64,000 nt of DNA, taken from Saccharomonospora sp. CUA-673 (GTDB taxonomy: Bacteria; Actinomycetota; Actinomycetes; Mycobacteriales; Pseudonocardiaceae). The notes beneath the pieces are model-generated. The model saw only the letters and a list, made by a program, of their open reading frames with translations, made no database searches and was not told where the DNA came from. Both the position numbers and the translations under genes were made by a program. Of the stretch, positions 9,862 to 20,218 are shown in pieces; position 1 is the stretch's first letter, and every line of letters begins with the position of its first letter. The stretch spans positions 1 through 64,000 of the forward strand of contig NZ_MKKE01000014.1 of assembly GCF_001942305.1 (NCBI RefSeq), in the 5' to 3' direction.

Positions 9862-10350
9862 ATGACATCCGTGCACGAGGACCGAACGCCACCACGGCTC
9901 GTCGAGACGGCGCAGCGAGCACTGCTCGCCATGCGCCTGGGCGACGACGCCGGCGCACTCGAGGCCGCCGCGCTCGAGGCGCTGGCGGCCGACGACACGC
10001 GCGAACTGATGCTGCTGCTGTTCGGCGCGTGCAGCGAGATGGTCGCGACGCTCGGCGACGGCGGCGCGGCGCCGGTCAAGGTTCAGGTCTTCGACGCCGA
10101 GGGCGAGGAGGTGCCCATCGACGACGCCGACCCACCCGTGCGCACGGCCGTGCGCACGCTGCTCGCCGAGGTCCACGGCAACACCGAGGACGCGCGTCAA
10201 CAGCTCGAGATCGCCCTCGACAACGCCTCCGCCGACGAGGTCGAGAGCCTCGTCGTGCAGGCGCTGCGCTGGACGATGCGCCTGTCGACGGCCTGCCTCG
10301 AACGGGGCCTCGACGTCGAACCGTGGATCGCCGAGGCCCTGACCGACTAG
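9862..10350 (+). CDS. Conserved hypothetical protein, acidic helical
   Basis: I do not recognise this 162-residue protein. It is acidic and Ala/Leu/Glu-rich and predicted largely helical. It has no signal peptide, no membrane segment and no cysteine cluster. The codon pattern is typical for the host (third positions G/C). It lies downstream of the TetR gene on the same strand with a ~60 bp gap and converges with the VOC gene, whose stop is 25 bp away. No function is proposed. Confidence 0.65.
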   Translation: MTSVHEDRTPPRLVETAQRALLAMRLGDDAGALEAAALEALAADDTRELMLLLFGACSEMVATLGDGGAAPVKVQVFDAEGEEVPIDDADPPVRTAVRTLLAEVHGNTEDARQQLEIALDNASADEVESLVVQALRWTMRLSTACLERGLDVEPWIAEALTD

Positions 10351-10375
10351 GCAGGCGTCGTCGTCAGCGCTCTCG

Positions 10376-10761
10376 TCAGCGTTGTTGGAGGGCGAAGCGG
10401 TTGCCCTCCGAGTCGACGAACGTCGACCACCAGCCCCACGGCTGCCGTGACGGCGGCGCGGGGAACTCCACGCCCTTCGCCGACAGCTCCGCGTAGGTGC
10501 CCTCGAGGTCGTCGGCGTAGAAGAACACGTTGGTGTTGGGCCGCTCGGGACCGGTGTCGGCGCGGTACCGGCCTCCGGGTCCGGGCCGAGGATCAGCACG
10601 GTCGCACCGTCCGGTGACGTCACCTCCAGCCACCGCGTCCCCGCGTCGTCGTACGGCGCGTCCGTCGTCACCGTGAAGCCGAGCAGGTCGACCCAGAACT
10701 CCTTCGCCCGCTGCTGGTCGGTCACGCCGATCAGCACCTTCGCCACTCCGCGCACAGCCAT
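10376..10761 (-). CDS. VOC/glyoxalase-fold protein (frame broken once)
   Basis: A vicinal-oxygen-chelate fold protein of about 128 residues after repair. The N-terminal half, MAVRGVAKVLIGVTDQQRAK, carries the first beta-alpha-beta unit with DLLGFTVTTDAPYDD. The second half has NTNVFFYADDLEGTYAEL and a C-terminal TFVDSEGNRFALQQR, where the final Glu/Asp segment is the usual metal-ligand strand. The two halves change frame near 10570; one extra base restores the join between DPEAG and the RADTGPERPN segment. Small one-domain members act as glyoxalases, fosfomycin or bleomycin resistance proteins or dioxygenases; I cannot say which. Confidence 0.75.
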
Positions 10762-10866
10762 GTCGCACTCCTCGTGTTCGGGCCCGCAGGCCGACTGTCA
10801 CGGTAGGCTGCTCGGCCATGACGAGCAGCATCCGCGAGCCGCGATGAGCAGTTTGTCCGGACTCCG

Positions 10867-12429
10867 ATGAGCACGGTCCGGAGTGTCGTCGACCGCGTCG
10901 GGCCGACGTTGCTGCACGCGCTGCACCTGCCGGACGAGGCGGTCGCGGTGACCGACGTCGTGATCGCCGAGCCCGACGTCGCGGCGAATCCGGGCGCGGG
11001 CGATCTGGTGCTGGCCGTGGCCGCACGGGACACCGCAGCCGTCACCGCGCTGCTCGAGGACGCCGCCGCGGCCGAGGCGGCCGGGGTGCTGGTCAAGGCT
11101 CCGCTGGCGGCGCAGGCGGCTGTGCGCAAGGCCGCCCGCCGCGCGGGCATCGGCCTGGTCGAGGTGCACCGGGCGACGGCGTGGGCCCAGCTCGTGTGGC
11201 TGCTGCGTACGGTGCTCGACGCCGAGGGTGACGACTCGGACGCCGTCGACGCCGACCCGGCCGCGGGCGACCTGTTCCGGCTCGCCGACGCGGTCGCCTC
11301 GGTCGTCGACGCGCCGGTGACCATCGAGGACACCAACTCGCGGGTGCTCGCCTACTCGGCCCGCCAGGACCTCACGGACCCGGCGCGCGTGGCCACGATC
11401 GTCGGCAGGCGCATCCCCGACGACGTGCTCGCCCGGTTCCGGTCCCGCGGCGTGTTCCGCGACCTCAGCCGCGGCCGGCAGACGATCTTCGTACCCGGGC
11501 AGAAGGACGGTACGTTGCCCCGGCTGATCGCACCGGTGCGGATGGGCGGCGAACTGCTCGGGTCGATCTGGGCGGTCGTCGACGGCCCGGTGTCCGACGA
11601 GCGGGCCGCCGCGTTCGCCGACACGGCCCCGGTGGTCGCGCTGCACCTGCTGCGCCGGCGGGCCCACGCCGACGTCCGCAGGCGGGCGTCTGCGGAACTG
11701 CTGCGGGCCCTGCTGCACGGCGAGGTGGGACCGCGCAAGGCCGTCGCGGAACTGGGGCTGCCCGACGAACCGCACCGCGTCGTCGCGGTCGACACCCCGG
11801 GCGGGGACACCCTCGACGGCGAGGGCATGCGACTGGCGTTGTCGGAACGGTTGTCGCAGGGCATCGGCCGGCGGCCGGTCGCAGCCGAGCACGCCGGCCT
11901 GCTGTACGCGGTGGTTCCCGAGGGCGACGGTCCGGGCTCGTGGCCGGAACTGCGCTGCGCGCTCGACGACGTTCAGGCCGGTCCGAAGGCGGGCGAGCTG
12001 CACGCCGCGGCGGGCGGCGCGTATCCGTTGGGGGCGCTGGCGCAGTCCCGGGCCGAGGCCGACGAGGCGCTCGGCCTGCTCCGGTCCGGTGTCGTGCCGG
12101 GCCGGACGGTGACGTTCGACGAGGTGTGGACGCCGCTGACGTTGCATCGCACCGCGACGGTGGCCCGCACCGCCGACGTGCCGGGGCTCGGTCCGCTGCG
12201 GGTACTGGTCGAGCACGACCATGCGCACGGCACGGAGTACGTCGACACGCTGTACCACTGGTTGCGGCGGCCCGGCGATCCGCGCGGCGCGGCGGCGGAC
12301 CTGCGCGTGCATCCCAACACGTTGCGGTATCGGATGCGCAAGCTGCTCGAGGTGGCCGGGGTGGATCTCGACGATCCGGATGTCCGGTTGGCGCTCACGG
12401 CGCAGTTGATCACGCTGCGCTGGTCCTGA
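10867..12429 (+). CDS. PucR-family transcriptional regulator (probable regulator of ald)
   Basis: A 520-residue regulator of the PucR/CdaR type. It has an N-terminal sensor-like region (residues ~1-130), a GAF-like middle with DAPVTIEDTNSRVLAYSARQ, and a C-terminal helix-turn-helix of the HTH_30 type, RVHPNTLRYRMRKLLEVAGV, at about 475-495. These proteins usually activate amino-acid or purine use genes. The next gene downstream on the same strand is alanine dehydrogenase, a pairing I know from other actinobacteria, so control of ald by alanine is the likely role (inference). The frame is intact. Confidence 0.83.
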   Translation: MSTVRSVVDRVGPTLLHALHLPDEAVAVTDVVIAEPDVAANPGAGDLVLAVAARDTAAVTALLEDAAAAEAAGVLVKAPLAAQAAVRKAARRAGIGLVEVHRATAWAQLVWLLRTVLDAEGDDSDAVDADPAAGDLFRLADAVASVVDAPVTIEDTNSRVLAYSARQDLTDPARVATIVGRRIPDDVLARFRSRGVFRDLSRGRQTIFVPGQKDGTLPRLIAPVRMGGELLGSIWAVVDGPVSDERAAAFADTAPVVALHLLRRRAHADVRRRASAELLRALLHGEVGPRKAVAELGLPDEPHRVVAVDTPGGDTLDGEGMRLALSERLSQGIGRRPVAAEHAGLLYAVVPEGDGPGSWPELRCALDDVQAGPKAGELHAAAGGAYPLGALAQSRAEADEALGLLRSGVVPGRTVTFDEVWTPLTLHRTATVARTADVPGLGPLRVLVEHDHAHGTEYVDTLYHWLRRPGDPRGAAADLRVHPNTLRYRMRKLLEVAGVDLDDPDVRLALTAQLITLRWS

Positions 12430-12607
12430 CGGCCGCTGGTCCTGACGCTGCTGGTTCCGGTTCCGGCTTGTCGCGCCGGAACCACCCGTCGGGGCGATAA
12501 TTGTCTTCTCGGCATGATGACACCGCTGTCCGGGTGGTTCACCGTGGTCGAAGACACCTCTGCTGCCGATCAGTGCTCCCACAAGGAGCCGTCTCCCAGG
12601 AGGAACC

Positions 12608-13710
12608 GTGCGGATCGCCGTCCCGAAGGAAGTCAAGAAGCACGAGTACCGGGTCGCGTTGACCCCGGCCGGTACGCACGAGTTGGTGCAGCGCGGCCAC
12701 CAGGTGGTGGTCGAGGCCGGGGCCGGGGAGGGCTCGGCGATCCGCGACGAGGAGTACATGGCGGCGGGCGCGAAGATCCTGCCGGGCGCGGCCGACACGT
12801 GGGCCGAGGGCGACGTGGTGCTCAAGGTGAAGGAGCCGATCGCCGAGGAGTACGGCCGGTTGCGGTCGGGGCAGGTGTTGTTCACGTATCTGCATCTGGC
12901 CGCGGATCGGGCGTTGACCGAGGCGTTGTTGGCGGCGGGGACGACGTCGATCGCGTACGAGACGGTGCAGGGCGTGGACGGCGGTCTGCCGTTGTTGGCG
13001 CCGATGTCGGAGGTCGCGGGCCGCTGGCGCCGCAGGTCGGGGCGTATTCGCTGATGCAGCCCGGTGGTGGCCGGGGTGTGTTGATCGGCGGCGTTCCGGG
13101 GGTGCATCCGGCGCGGGTCGTGGTGATCGGCGGCGGCGTGGCCGGGTTGAACGCGGCGCGCGTGGCGTTGGGCCTGGGTGCCGATGTCGAGGTGTTGGAC
13201 ACGAACGTGGACCGCCTGCGGCAGATCGACAAGGACTTCGGTGGCCGGATCCGCACGGTGACGTCGAACGCGTTCTCGTTGGAGCAGGCGGTGTTGGAGG
13301 CCGATCTGGTCGTCGGCGCCGTGCTGGTGGCCGGGGCGAAGGCGCCGAAGTTGGTGTCGAACGATCTGGTGGCGCGGATGAAGCCGGGCAGCGTGCTGGT
13401 CGACATCTCGATCGACCAGGGCGGGTGCTTCGCGGACTCGCGGCCGACGACGCACGACGAGCCGACCTACCAGGTGCACGGTTCGGTGTTCTATTGCGTG
13501 GCGAACATGCCGGGCGCGGTGCCGCGCACGTCGACGTACGGCCTGACGAACGTGACCCTGCCGTACGTGTTGCGTCTGGCGGAGCAGGGTTGGGAAGCGG
13601 CCCTGGCGTCCGACCCCGGCCTGGCCAAGGGCCTCAACACGCACGCAGGAACCCTGACGAACGCCCCGGTGGCCGAAGCCCACGACCTCCCGCACACCCC
13701 CATGCAGTAA
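12608..13710 (+). CDS. ald: Alanine dehydrogenase (frame broken once)
   Basis: NAD-dependent alanine dehydrogenase, which interconverts L-alanine and pyruvate + ammonia. The start MRIAVPKEVKKHEYRVALTP is diagnostic and contains the substrate-binding Arg. Then come KVKEPIAEEY, the NAD-binding VVVIGGGVAGLNAARVALGLGA, and a C-terminal YCVANMPGAVPRTST segment. GTG 12608 is preceded by AGGAGGAAC. The frame breaks near 13023; one extra C (cgctggcg to cgcctggcg) restores EVAGRLAPQVGAYSL. Restored length is 367 residues, within the family's ~370. It lies downstream of a PucR-type regulator that probably senses alanine. Confidence 0.9.
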
Positions 13711-14123
13711 CCCCAACCAGGCCGGCCCACCGATCTCGCAGGGTGACGGACGAGCGGCGAGGTGACGACCGTGATGGGGGTCCGGGGGCGGAGCCCGCCG
13801 GCCTGGGGGGTGTGGGGGCGGGCCCCACAGACGACGCGAAGTTGAGCGAGAGGGAGCGAAGGCGAAAGCCGAAAGCGACTAGGGGCGCCCGCTCAACCAG
13901 CCTGGGGGTCACCGGGAGCGGGCCGCCACGTTCCAGTTTAGGGCCTCGTTCGCGGGTTCGCCGCCCCGGGGTGGGCAACGGTGGTGGTTTTTTGTCCACG
14001 TCACACTGTCGGTTCCGGCAAATTGCGCACGTCGGGTCGTTCACCACACGCGCACCACGGGGTATGGGGCAGGATGGCGCCCGCAGTGCGCACCCAAGCA
14101 ACGGCGCAGCTGAGGGGAGATCC
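13711..14123. other. Intergenic region with G/C-rich hairpins
   Basis: About 410 bp without a convincing gene. It contains stacked G/C-rich inverted repeats (for example tgtggggg-cgg-gccccaca near 13810-13830) that could end ald transcription, then a purine-rich stretch with repeated gcgaa/gcgaaag units (13846-13878). The promoter of the ABC-2 type ATPase should lie in the less GC-rich part around 13980-14040. Confidence 0.4.
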
Positions 14124-15197
14124 ATGCACGACGGCAGTGGCCGCATCGCGGTGCAGAACCTGACGAAGCAGTTCGGGCCCGTGACGGCCGTGCAGAACCT
14201 GAGCTTCACGGTGGAGCCGGGTTCGGTGACCGGCTTTCTCGGTCCGAACGGCGCGGGCAAGACGACGACCCTGCGCATGATCCTGGGGCTGGTGGCACCG
14301 ACCTCGGGTTCGGCGACGATCAACGGACGTCCGTACACCCAGTTGGGCAATCCTGCCCGGGTGGCGGGGGCGGTCCTGGAGAACGAGGGGTTCCATCCGA
14401 GGCGCACGGCGCGTCATCACCTGCGGGTGTATGCGGCGGCGATCGGGGTGCCCGATCAGCGGGTCGACGAGTTGTTGGGTCTGGTCGGTTTGTCCCCGGC
14501 GGCGGATCGGGCGGCGGGCGAGTTCTCGTTGGGTATGCGCCAGCGGTTGTCGTTGGCGACGGCGTTGTTGGGCGACCCGCAGGTGTTGGTGCTCGACGAA
14601 CCGTCGAACGGTCTGGACCCGGAGGGCATCGTGTGGCTGCGGGGGTTCCTGCAGTCGTTCGCGAAGCAGGGGCGCACGGTGTTGGTGTCGAGCCATCTGC
14701 TGTCCGAGGTGGAGCAGATGATCGACCAGGTCGTGATCGTGAGTGCCGGGATGACGCGGTACTACGGTCCGCTCGAGCAGTTGCGGGCCTCGCAGCAGTC
14801 GCGGGTGATCGTGCAGCCTGCCGATCCGAACGCGTTGATCTCGGCGTTGTACGAGGCGGGCCTGACGGAGGTGCAGCCGACGCCGGACGGCAAGGTCGCG
14901 GTGGCGGGCGCCACGGTGCAGCAGATCGGTGATGCGGCGGCGAAGGCCGGTGTCGCCGTGTACGGCATGGAGGAGGACAAGGCGGATCTGGAGCAGTTGT
15001 TCTTCCGGATGACCAGTCCGCAGTACATGGGCCAGCCGTATCAGCAGGCGCCGAATCCGTACCAGCAGCCGCCCGGACCGCCGGGGCCGCCGGGTCCGCC
15101 GCCCGGAGCGCCACCGGGAGCCCCGCCCGGTCCGCCGCCGGGGATGCCGCCGCAGAACCCGTATCAGCAGGGTCAGGGCTGGGGAGGTGGCCACTGA
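14124..15197 (+). CDS. ABC-2 type transporter ATP-binding protein with Pro/Gly-rich tail
   Basis: A 357-residue ATPase of the CcmA/DrrA type. It has Walker A GPNGAGKTTT, the signature FSLGMRQRLSLA and Walker B VLVLDEPSNGLDP, followed by the H-loop segment SSHLLSEVE. After the ~300-residue nucleotide-binding part comes an unusual tail of about 45 residues made of PPGPPGPPGPPPGAP-like repeats and ending in YQQGQGWGGGH. It overlaps the permease gene by one base (TGATG), so the two form one transporter that uses ATP to move an unknown substrate. ATG 14124 follows GAGGGGAG and begins the conserved domain. Confidence 0.85.
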   Translation: MHDGSGRIAVQNLTKQFGPVTAVQNLSFTVEPGSVTGFLGPNGAGKTTTLRMILGLVAPTSGSATINGRPYTQLGNPARVAGAVLENEGFHPRRTARHHLRVYAAAIGVPDQRVDELLGLVGLSPAADRAAGEFSLGMRQRLSLATALLGDPQVLVLDEPSNGLDPEGIVWLRGFLQSFAKQGRTVLVSSHLLSEVEQMIDQVVIVSAGMTRYYGPLEQLRASQQSRVIVQPADPNALISALYEAGLTEVQPTPDGKVAVAGATVQQIGDAAAKAGVAVYGMEEDKADLEQLFFRMTSPQYMGQPYQQAPNPYQQPPGPPGPPGPPPGAPPGAPPGPPPGMPPQNPYQQGQGWGGGH

Positions 15198-16090
15198 TGA
15201 TGGGCAATCTCGTCAAGTCCGAGTTCCGCAAGATCCTCACCACGAACGGCTGGTGGGCACTGCTCGTTCCGGCGGCCACGTTGGCGTTCGTGATCGCGCT
15301 CGGGTTGGGCTACACCGCGAACGGGGTCGGCAACCTCCTGAGCGGCCGGGAGACCGAACAGTTGGCCACGGCACTGGGGGTCGAGACCGGCAACCTGCCG
15401 ATGGGCATGTTGGCCTTCGGACGCGCGATCAACCTGGCGTTGATGTTCGCCGTCATCTTCGGCGTGTTCGCGGTGGCCGGCGAGTACGGCCGGAAGACGA
15501 TCACCACGACGTTCCTCACCGCGCCCAACCGGGCGACGGCGCTGGCGTCGAAGATGATCACCTACGTCAGCTGGGGCGCGCTGTACGGCCTGCTCTTCGC
15601 GGGCGTGTCGAGCCTGGCCATCGTCCTCACCGTCGAGTCGGAACGGCTGCCGAGCGCCACGCAGTGGCTGGCCGTCATGGGCGCGTCGGTACTGGCCGGT
15701 GCGCTGGCGACCCTGTTCGGTGTCGGACTCGGCGCGCTGTGGAACAGCGTGGCCGGTTCGGTCGTCACGTTGCTGCTCTACATGGTCGTCCTCGAGAACC
15801 TGTGGATCTGGGTCTCGTACGGGATCTGGGGACCGAGTGCCGCGTGGATGGGCGGCGTGCTGCCCAACGGTGCGCTCAACGGCGTCGTGGGTGCGCTCGG
15901 CGCCGAGGCCGCCGGTGCTGCGGGAGTGCGCGTCCCGGGCGTCGACGAGTATCTGGCGTGGGGGCTGCAGTTCATCGCCGGTGCCCCTGGGGCATTCTCG
16001 TGGTGGGCCTCGGCGCTGATCTTCGGCGGCTGGGTGCTGGCGGCCTTCGGCGGCGGCTGGCTGATCAACCAGAAGCGCGACATCACGTAA
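15197..16090 (+). CDS. ABC-2 type transporter permease
   Basis: A 297-residue membrane protein with about six hydrophobic segments (e.g. ALLVPAATLAFVIALGLGY, LMFAVIFGVFAVAGEYG, VVTLLLYMVVLENLWIWV). The GEYGRKTITTTFLTAPNR motif after the second segment is typical of ABC-2/DrrB-type permeases. The start overlaps the stop of the ATPase gene, so both proteins are made together. The substrate is unknown; related systems export drugs, lipids or antibiotics, or keep bacteriocin immunity. Confidence 0.82.
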   Translation: MMGNLVKSEFRKILTTNGWWALLVPAATLAFVIALGLGYTANGVGNLLSGRETEQLATALGVETGNLPMGMLAFGRAINLALMFAVIFGVFAVAGEYGRKTITTTFLTAPNRATALASKMITYVSWGALYGLLFAGVSSLAIVLTVESERLPSATQWLAVMGASVLAGALATLFGVGLGALWNSVAGSVVTLLLYMVVLENLWIWVSYGIWGPSAAWMGGVLPNGALNGVVGALGAEAAGAAGVRVPGVDEYLAWGLQFIAGAPGAFSWWASALIFGGWVLAAFGGGWLINQKRDIT

Positions 16091-16111
16091 CGAACGAGGA
16101 GGGAACCGGGC

Positions 16112-19100
16112 GTGTCGGGGCAGGTCGGTAACGCGGAGACCGGAGCTACGGCCGACCGACCCGACACTCCCGGTAACCCCGCTGCCCCCACCGCCCCCTC
16201 TGCCCCCGACCGGCCGCACGTGGGCTGGGTCCGGCGGATCGCCGCGGCGTGCTGGCGGCATCCGGTGTTGGTCGTGCTCTCGCTCGGGGCTGCGATCCTC
16301 GGTGTCGGCGTCCAGGCGGTCAGCCCGCTGCTGATCCGCGACGGCATCGACACCGCCGTCGCCGGGTCCACCGAGGGGCTCGGCCTGCTGGCGCTGGTGC
16401 TGCTGGCGTTGCACCTCGTGGCGTTCGGCGCCGCGTTCGGCAGGCGCTACGTCGGCGGCCGGTTGGCCCTCGACGTCCAACACGACCTGCGTCGGTCGGT
16501 GTTCGCCGCAGTGTCGCGACTCGACGGCGGCAAGCAGGACTCGCTCCGAACGGGGCAGATCGCCTCCCGCGCCATCACCGATCTGCAACTCGTCACCGGT
16601 TTCCTGATGCAGGTGCCGCTGTCGGCGGGTTCGGTGGTGTTCGCCCTGCTCGCGCTCGGCGCGATGCTGTGGATGTCCCCGCTGCTGACCGTGATCGCGC
16701 TGATCGTCGCGCCCGCGGTCGCCATCGTGCTGGCGGTGAGCAGACGCACGCTGTTCCCCGCGACGTGGGCGGCCCAGCAACGGGCCGCCGAGATCGCCCA
16801 GCACGTCGAGGAGACCGTCACCGGTGTCCGCGTCGTGAAGGGTTTCGGCCAGGAGGCCCGCGAGACGAGCCGGCTGTCGCGCACCGCGCGCGCCCTGTTC
16901 GCCGAGCGGCTGCGCGCGGCGAACCTGTCGGCCGTGCCGACGGCCACCACCGCCGCGCTGCCGGCGGCAGGGCAGATCGCCGTCCTGGCCGTCGGCGGCA
17001 TCCTCGCGCTGCGCGGTGAGATCAGCCTCGGCACGTTCCTCGCGTTCGCCACGTACGTCTCGTCGTTGACCGGTCCGGCCCGCATGCTGGCGAGCCTGGT
17101 CGTGCAGGCGCAGCTCACGCGCGCGGGCGCCGAGCGCGTGCACGAACTGATCGACGCCCAGCCCGAGGTGCGCGAGAAGCCCGATCCCGCGCCGGTGCCC
17201 GACGGCCCGCTCGACGTCGAGCTGCGTGACGTCCGGTTCGGCTACACGCTGTCCGAGCCCGTCCTCGACGGGATGACACTCACGGCCCGCCAGGGCGAGA
17301 CACTCGCCCTTGTCGGTACCGCCGGCTCCGGCAAGTCGACGATCTCGCTGCTGCTGCCCCGCTTCTACGACGTGCACGAGGGCGAGGTCCGCATCGGCGG
17401 CACCGACGTGCGCGACCTCGGACTGACCGAGCTGCGCCGCACCGTCGGCGTGGTGTTCGAGGAGGCGTTCCTGTTCTCGACGTCGGTGCGCGACAACATC
17501 GCCTACGGCAGGCGGACGCCTCCGACGCCGAGGTGATCGCCGCCGCGAAGGCGGCCGAGGCGCACGAGTTCATCAGCGCCCTGCCCGACGGCTACGACAC
17601 CCTGGTCGGCGAACGCGGGCTCACCCTCTCCGGCGGCCAGCGGCAACGCCTCGGACTGGCCCGCGCACTGCTCACCGATCCGCGGGTCCTCGTGCTCGAC
17701 GACGCGACGTCCGCCGTCGACACCGCCACCGAGGCCGCCATCCACGACACGCTGCGCGCCGTGATGCGCGACCGGACCACCCTGCTCGTGGCGCACCGCC
17801 GTTCGACGCTGTCACTGGCCGACCGGATCGCGGTCCTCGACGGCGGCCGCGTCGTCGACGTCGGCACCGCCGCCGAGCTCGAGGGCCGTTGCGCGCTGTA
17901 CCGCGACCTGGTGTCCGGTCCCGACGACGACGCGGAGGCGCCCGGCCGGACGCCCCCGCGCGAACCGGGCCCCGACGGCATCACCCCCGAGCTGTGGCCG
18001 GACCTCGGGACCGACTCGACGGGACCATCGGTCTCGACAAACACCGCGGCCGCTGCCGCTGCCGGCCCCGGCCGCGGTTCGAGCGCCTCCCTCGAACAGC
18101 CGCCGACCCCGGAACTGCTCGAACGGGTGCAGGCACTCGCCCCCGCGACCGCGCGGCCCGACCTGGGCGACGTCGACCCGACCGCCCCGGACCCGCGCTT
18201 CCGGCTCGCCGGCCTGCTACGGCCGGTGCGCGGCCTGCTGGCGGCGGTCATCGCGCTCGTCACCGTGGACGCGCTCGCGACCCTGGCCATCCCCGCGCTC
18301 TACCAACGGGGCGTCGACGAGGGCGTGCGGACCGGTGTCGAATCGGTCGTGCTCATCGCGGCCGCCGTCGGCCTCGGCGTCATCCTCGTCGACTGGCTCG
18401 TCGTGGCCCTGCAGACCCGACTCACCGCCCGCACCGGCGAATCAGTGCTGTACCTGCTGCGGGTTCGCAGCTACGCCCATCTGCAGCGGCTCGGGCTCGA
18501 CTACTACGAACGGGAACTGTCCGGGCGGATCATGACCCGGATGACCACCGACGTCGACGCGCTGTCGACGTTCCTGCAGACCGGTCTGGCGACCGCCGTC
18601 GTCAGCATCCTCACGCTCGCCGGGATCAGCGTCGCCCTGATCGTCACCGACCCGAGCCTCGCGATGTACGTGTTCGCGGTGCTGCCCGTGCTGATCGTCG
18701 CGACCGTGGTGTTCCGCAGGCTCGCCTCGGCCGCCTACACCGAGGCGCGCGAACGCGTCAGCGCCGTCAACGCCGACATGCAGGAGAACGTGAGCGGCCT
18801 GCGCGTCGCGCAGGCCTACACGCGCGAGGAGCGTTCCGCGGCCGACTTCGCCTCCCGCAGCGACGCCTACCGCCGTTCCCGGCTGCGTGCGCAGCGCTAC
18901 GTCGCCACCTACTTCCCGTTCGTGACGCTGCTGTCCGGCGTCGCCGAGGTGCTCGTCCTGGCGGTCGGCGCGAGCCGCGTCGCCGAGGGCACGCTCTCGC
19001 CCGGCGTGCTGATGGCGTTCGTGCTGTACCTCGGCCTGTTCTTCACCCCGGTCCAACAGCTGTCGTCGGTGTTCGACGGTTACCAGCAGGCGAAGGTCGG

Positions 19101-19926
19101 CCTGCGGCGCATCGGCGACCTGCTGCGCACCCCGACGTCGGTCCCGTCGCCGGAGACGCCGGTCGGCGTGGGCGAGCGCCTGCGCGGGCACGTCCGCCTC
19201 GACGACGTCGGCTTCCACTACCCCGGCACCGAGACGCCCGCCCTGGCCGACGTCTCGCTCGACGTGCCGCCGGGCACCACGGTGGCGTTCGTCGGCTCGA
19301 CCGGCGCGGGCAAGTCGACGGCGGTGAAGCTGCTCGCCCGGTTCTACGACGCCACCTCGGGAAGCGTCCGCATCGACGGGGTCGACGTGCGTGAGTACGA
19401 CCTCGCGGCGCTGCGCACCCGCGTGGGCGTCGTCCCCCAGGAACCGCACCTGTTCGCGGGCACGGTCGCCGACAACGTCCGCTACGGACGTCCCGAGGCG
19501 AGCGACGCCGACGTCGAACGCGCCGTCCGCGCCGTCGGCGCCCTCGACGGCATCGCCGGCCTGCCCGGCGGCTTCGCCCACCAGGTCGGCGAGCGCGGAC
19601 GGGCGCTGTCGGCCGGCCAACGGCAGCTCGTCGCACTCGCCAGGGCCGAGCTCGTCGATCCCGACGTGCTGCTGCTCGACGAGGCGACCGCCGCGCTCGA
19701 CCCCGCCACCGAGGACGCCGTGCTGCGGGCGACCGACCGGCTCGCCGCGACCCGCACCACGTTCGTCGTGGCCCATCGGCTCGCGACCGCGGCCCGCGCG
19801 GACCGGATCGTGGTGCTCGACCACGGGCGCGTCGTCGAGGAGGGCACGCACGCCGACCTCGTCGCCGCGGGCGGGGCCTACGCCACGCTGTGGGAGCTCG
19901 GCGACGGCGCACCCGCCCACCGGTGA
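16112..19926 (+). CDS. Fused two-half ABC exporter, TMD-NBD-TMD-NBD (frame broken once)
   Basis: A heterodimeric-type ABC multidrug/lipid exporter joined into one chain of about 1271 residues. Half 1: six membrane helices, then Walker A GTAGSGKST, signature LSGGQRQRLG and Walker B VLVLDDATSAVD. Half 2: membrane helices from about residue 700, then Walker A GSTGAGKST, signature LSAGQRQLVA and Walker B LLLDEATAALD. The first site has Asp where the catalytic Glu is expected, and the second has an altered signature, so only one ATP site should be fully active. The frame breaks near 17513; one extra base restores AYGRxDASDAEVIAAAK. It begins 22 bp after the permease gene. The substrate is unknown. 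Confidence 0.85.
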
Positions 19927-20218
19927 CCGGCACCGACCCGCCGTCGCCCGCACCGCCGGTGGCGGGTTGGTGCGAACGGGTGGCCGGTCGCATGAGACGT
20001 CTCACGAACTCCTGCCCCCACCGGGCCGTTCCGTACCCTCCGGGGTGTGTAGAGGCCCACACCCCGCTACCCGTATCGATTCAGCGACAAGCCGGGGGGC
20101 TTGTGCGTGGACGAAACCGGTCCGAAGTGCGAGTTCGGTGACCGAGGTGACGAGCCGGGGGGTTAGCCTGGTACGCGCGTAATTGGCACATCGAGACAGA
20201 TAGAGGCGAGTCCCAGCC
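19927..20218. promoter_or_regulatory. Leader/promoter region of kgd with a 12 bp perfect palindrome
   Basis: A non-coding gap of 292 bp between the exporter and kgd. It contains TGAGACGTCTCA (19993-20004), a perfect 12 bp palindrome that could be an operator, and two similar gagccggggggtta/aagccggggggctt segments closer to the start. GAGGCGAG (20203-20210) is the likely ribosome site for the GTG at 20219. Confidence 0.5.

Noticed and set aside
15060-15180. CRISPR-like or tandem repeat array in the P/G-rich tail
   Set aside because: The repeats are short in-frame proline/glycine codons with no spacers.
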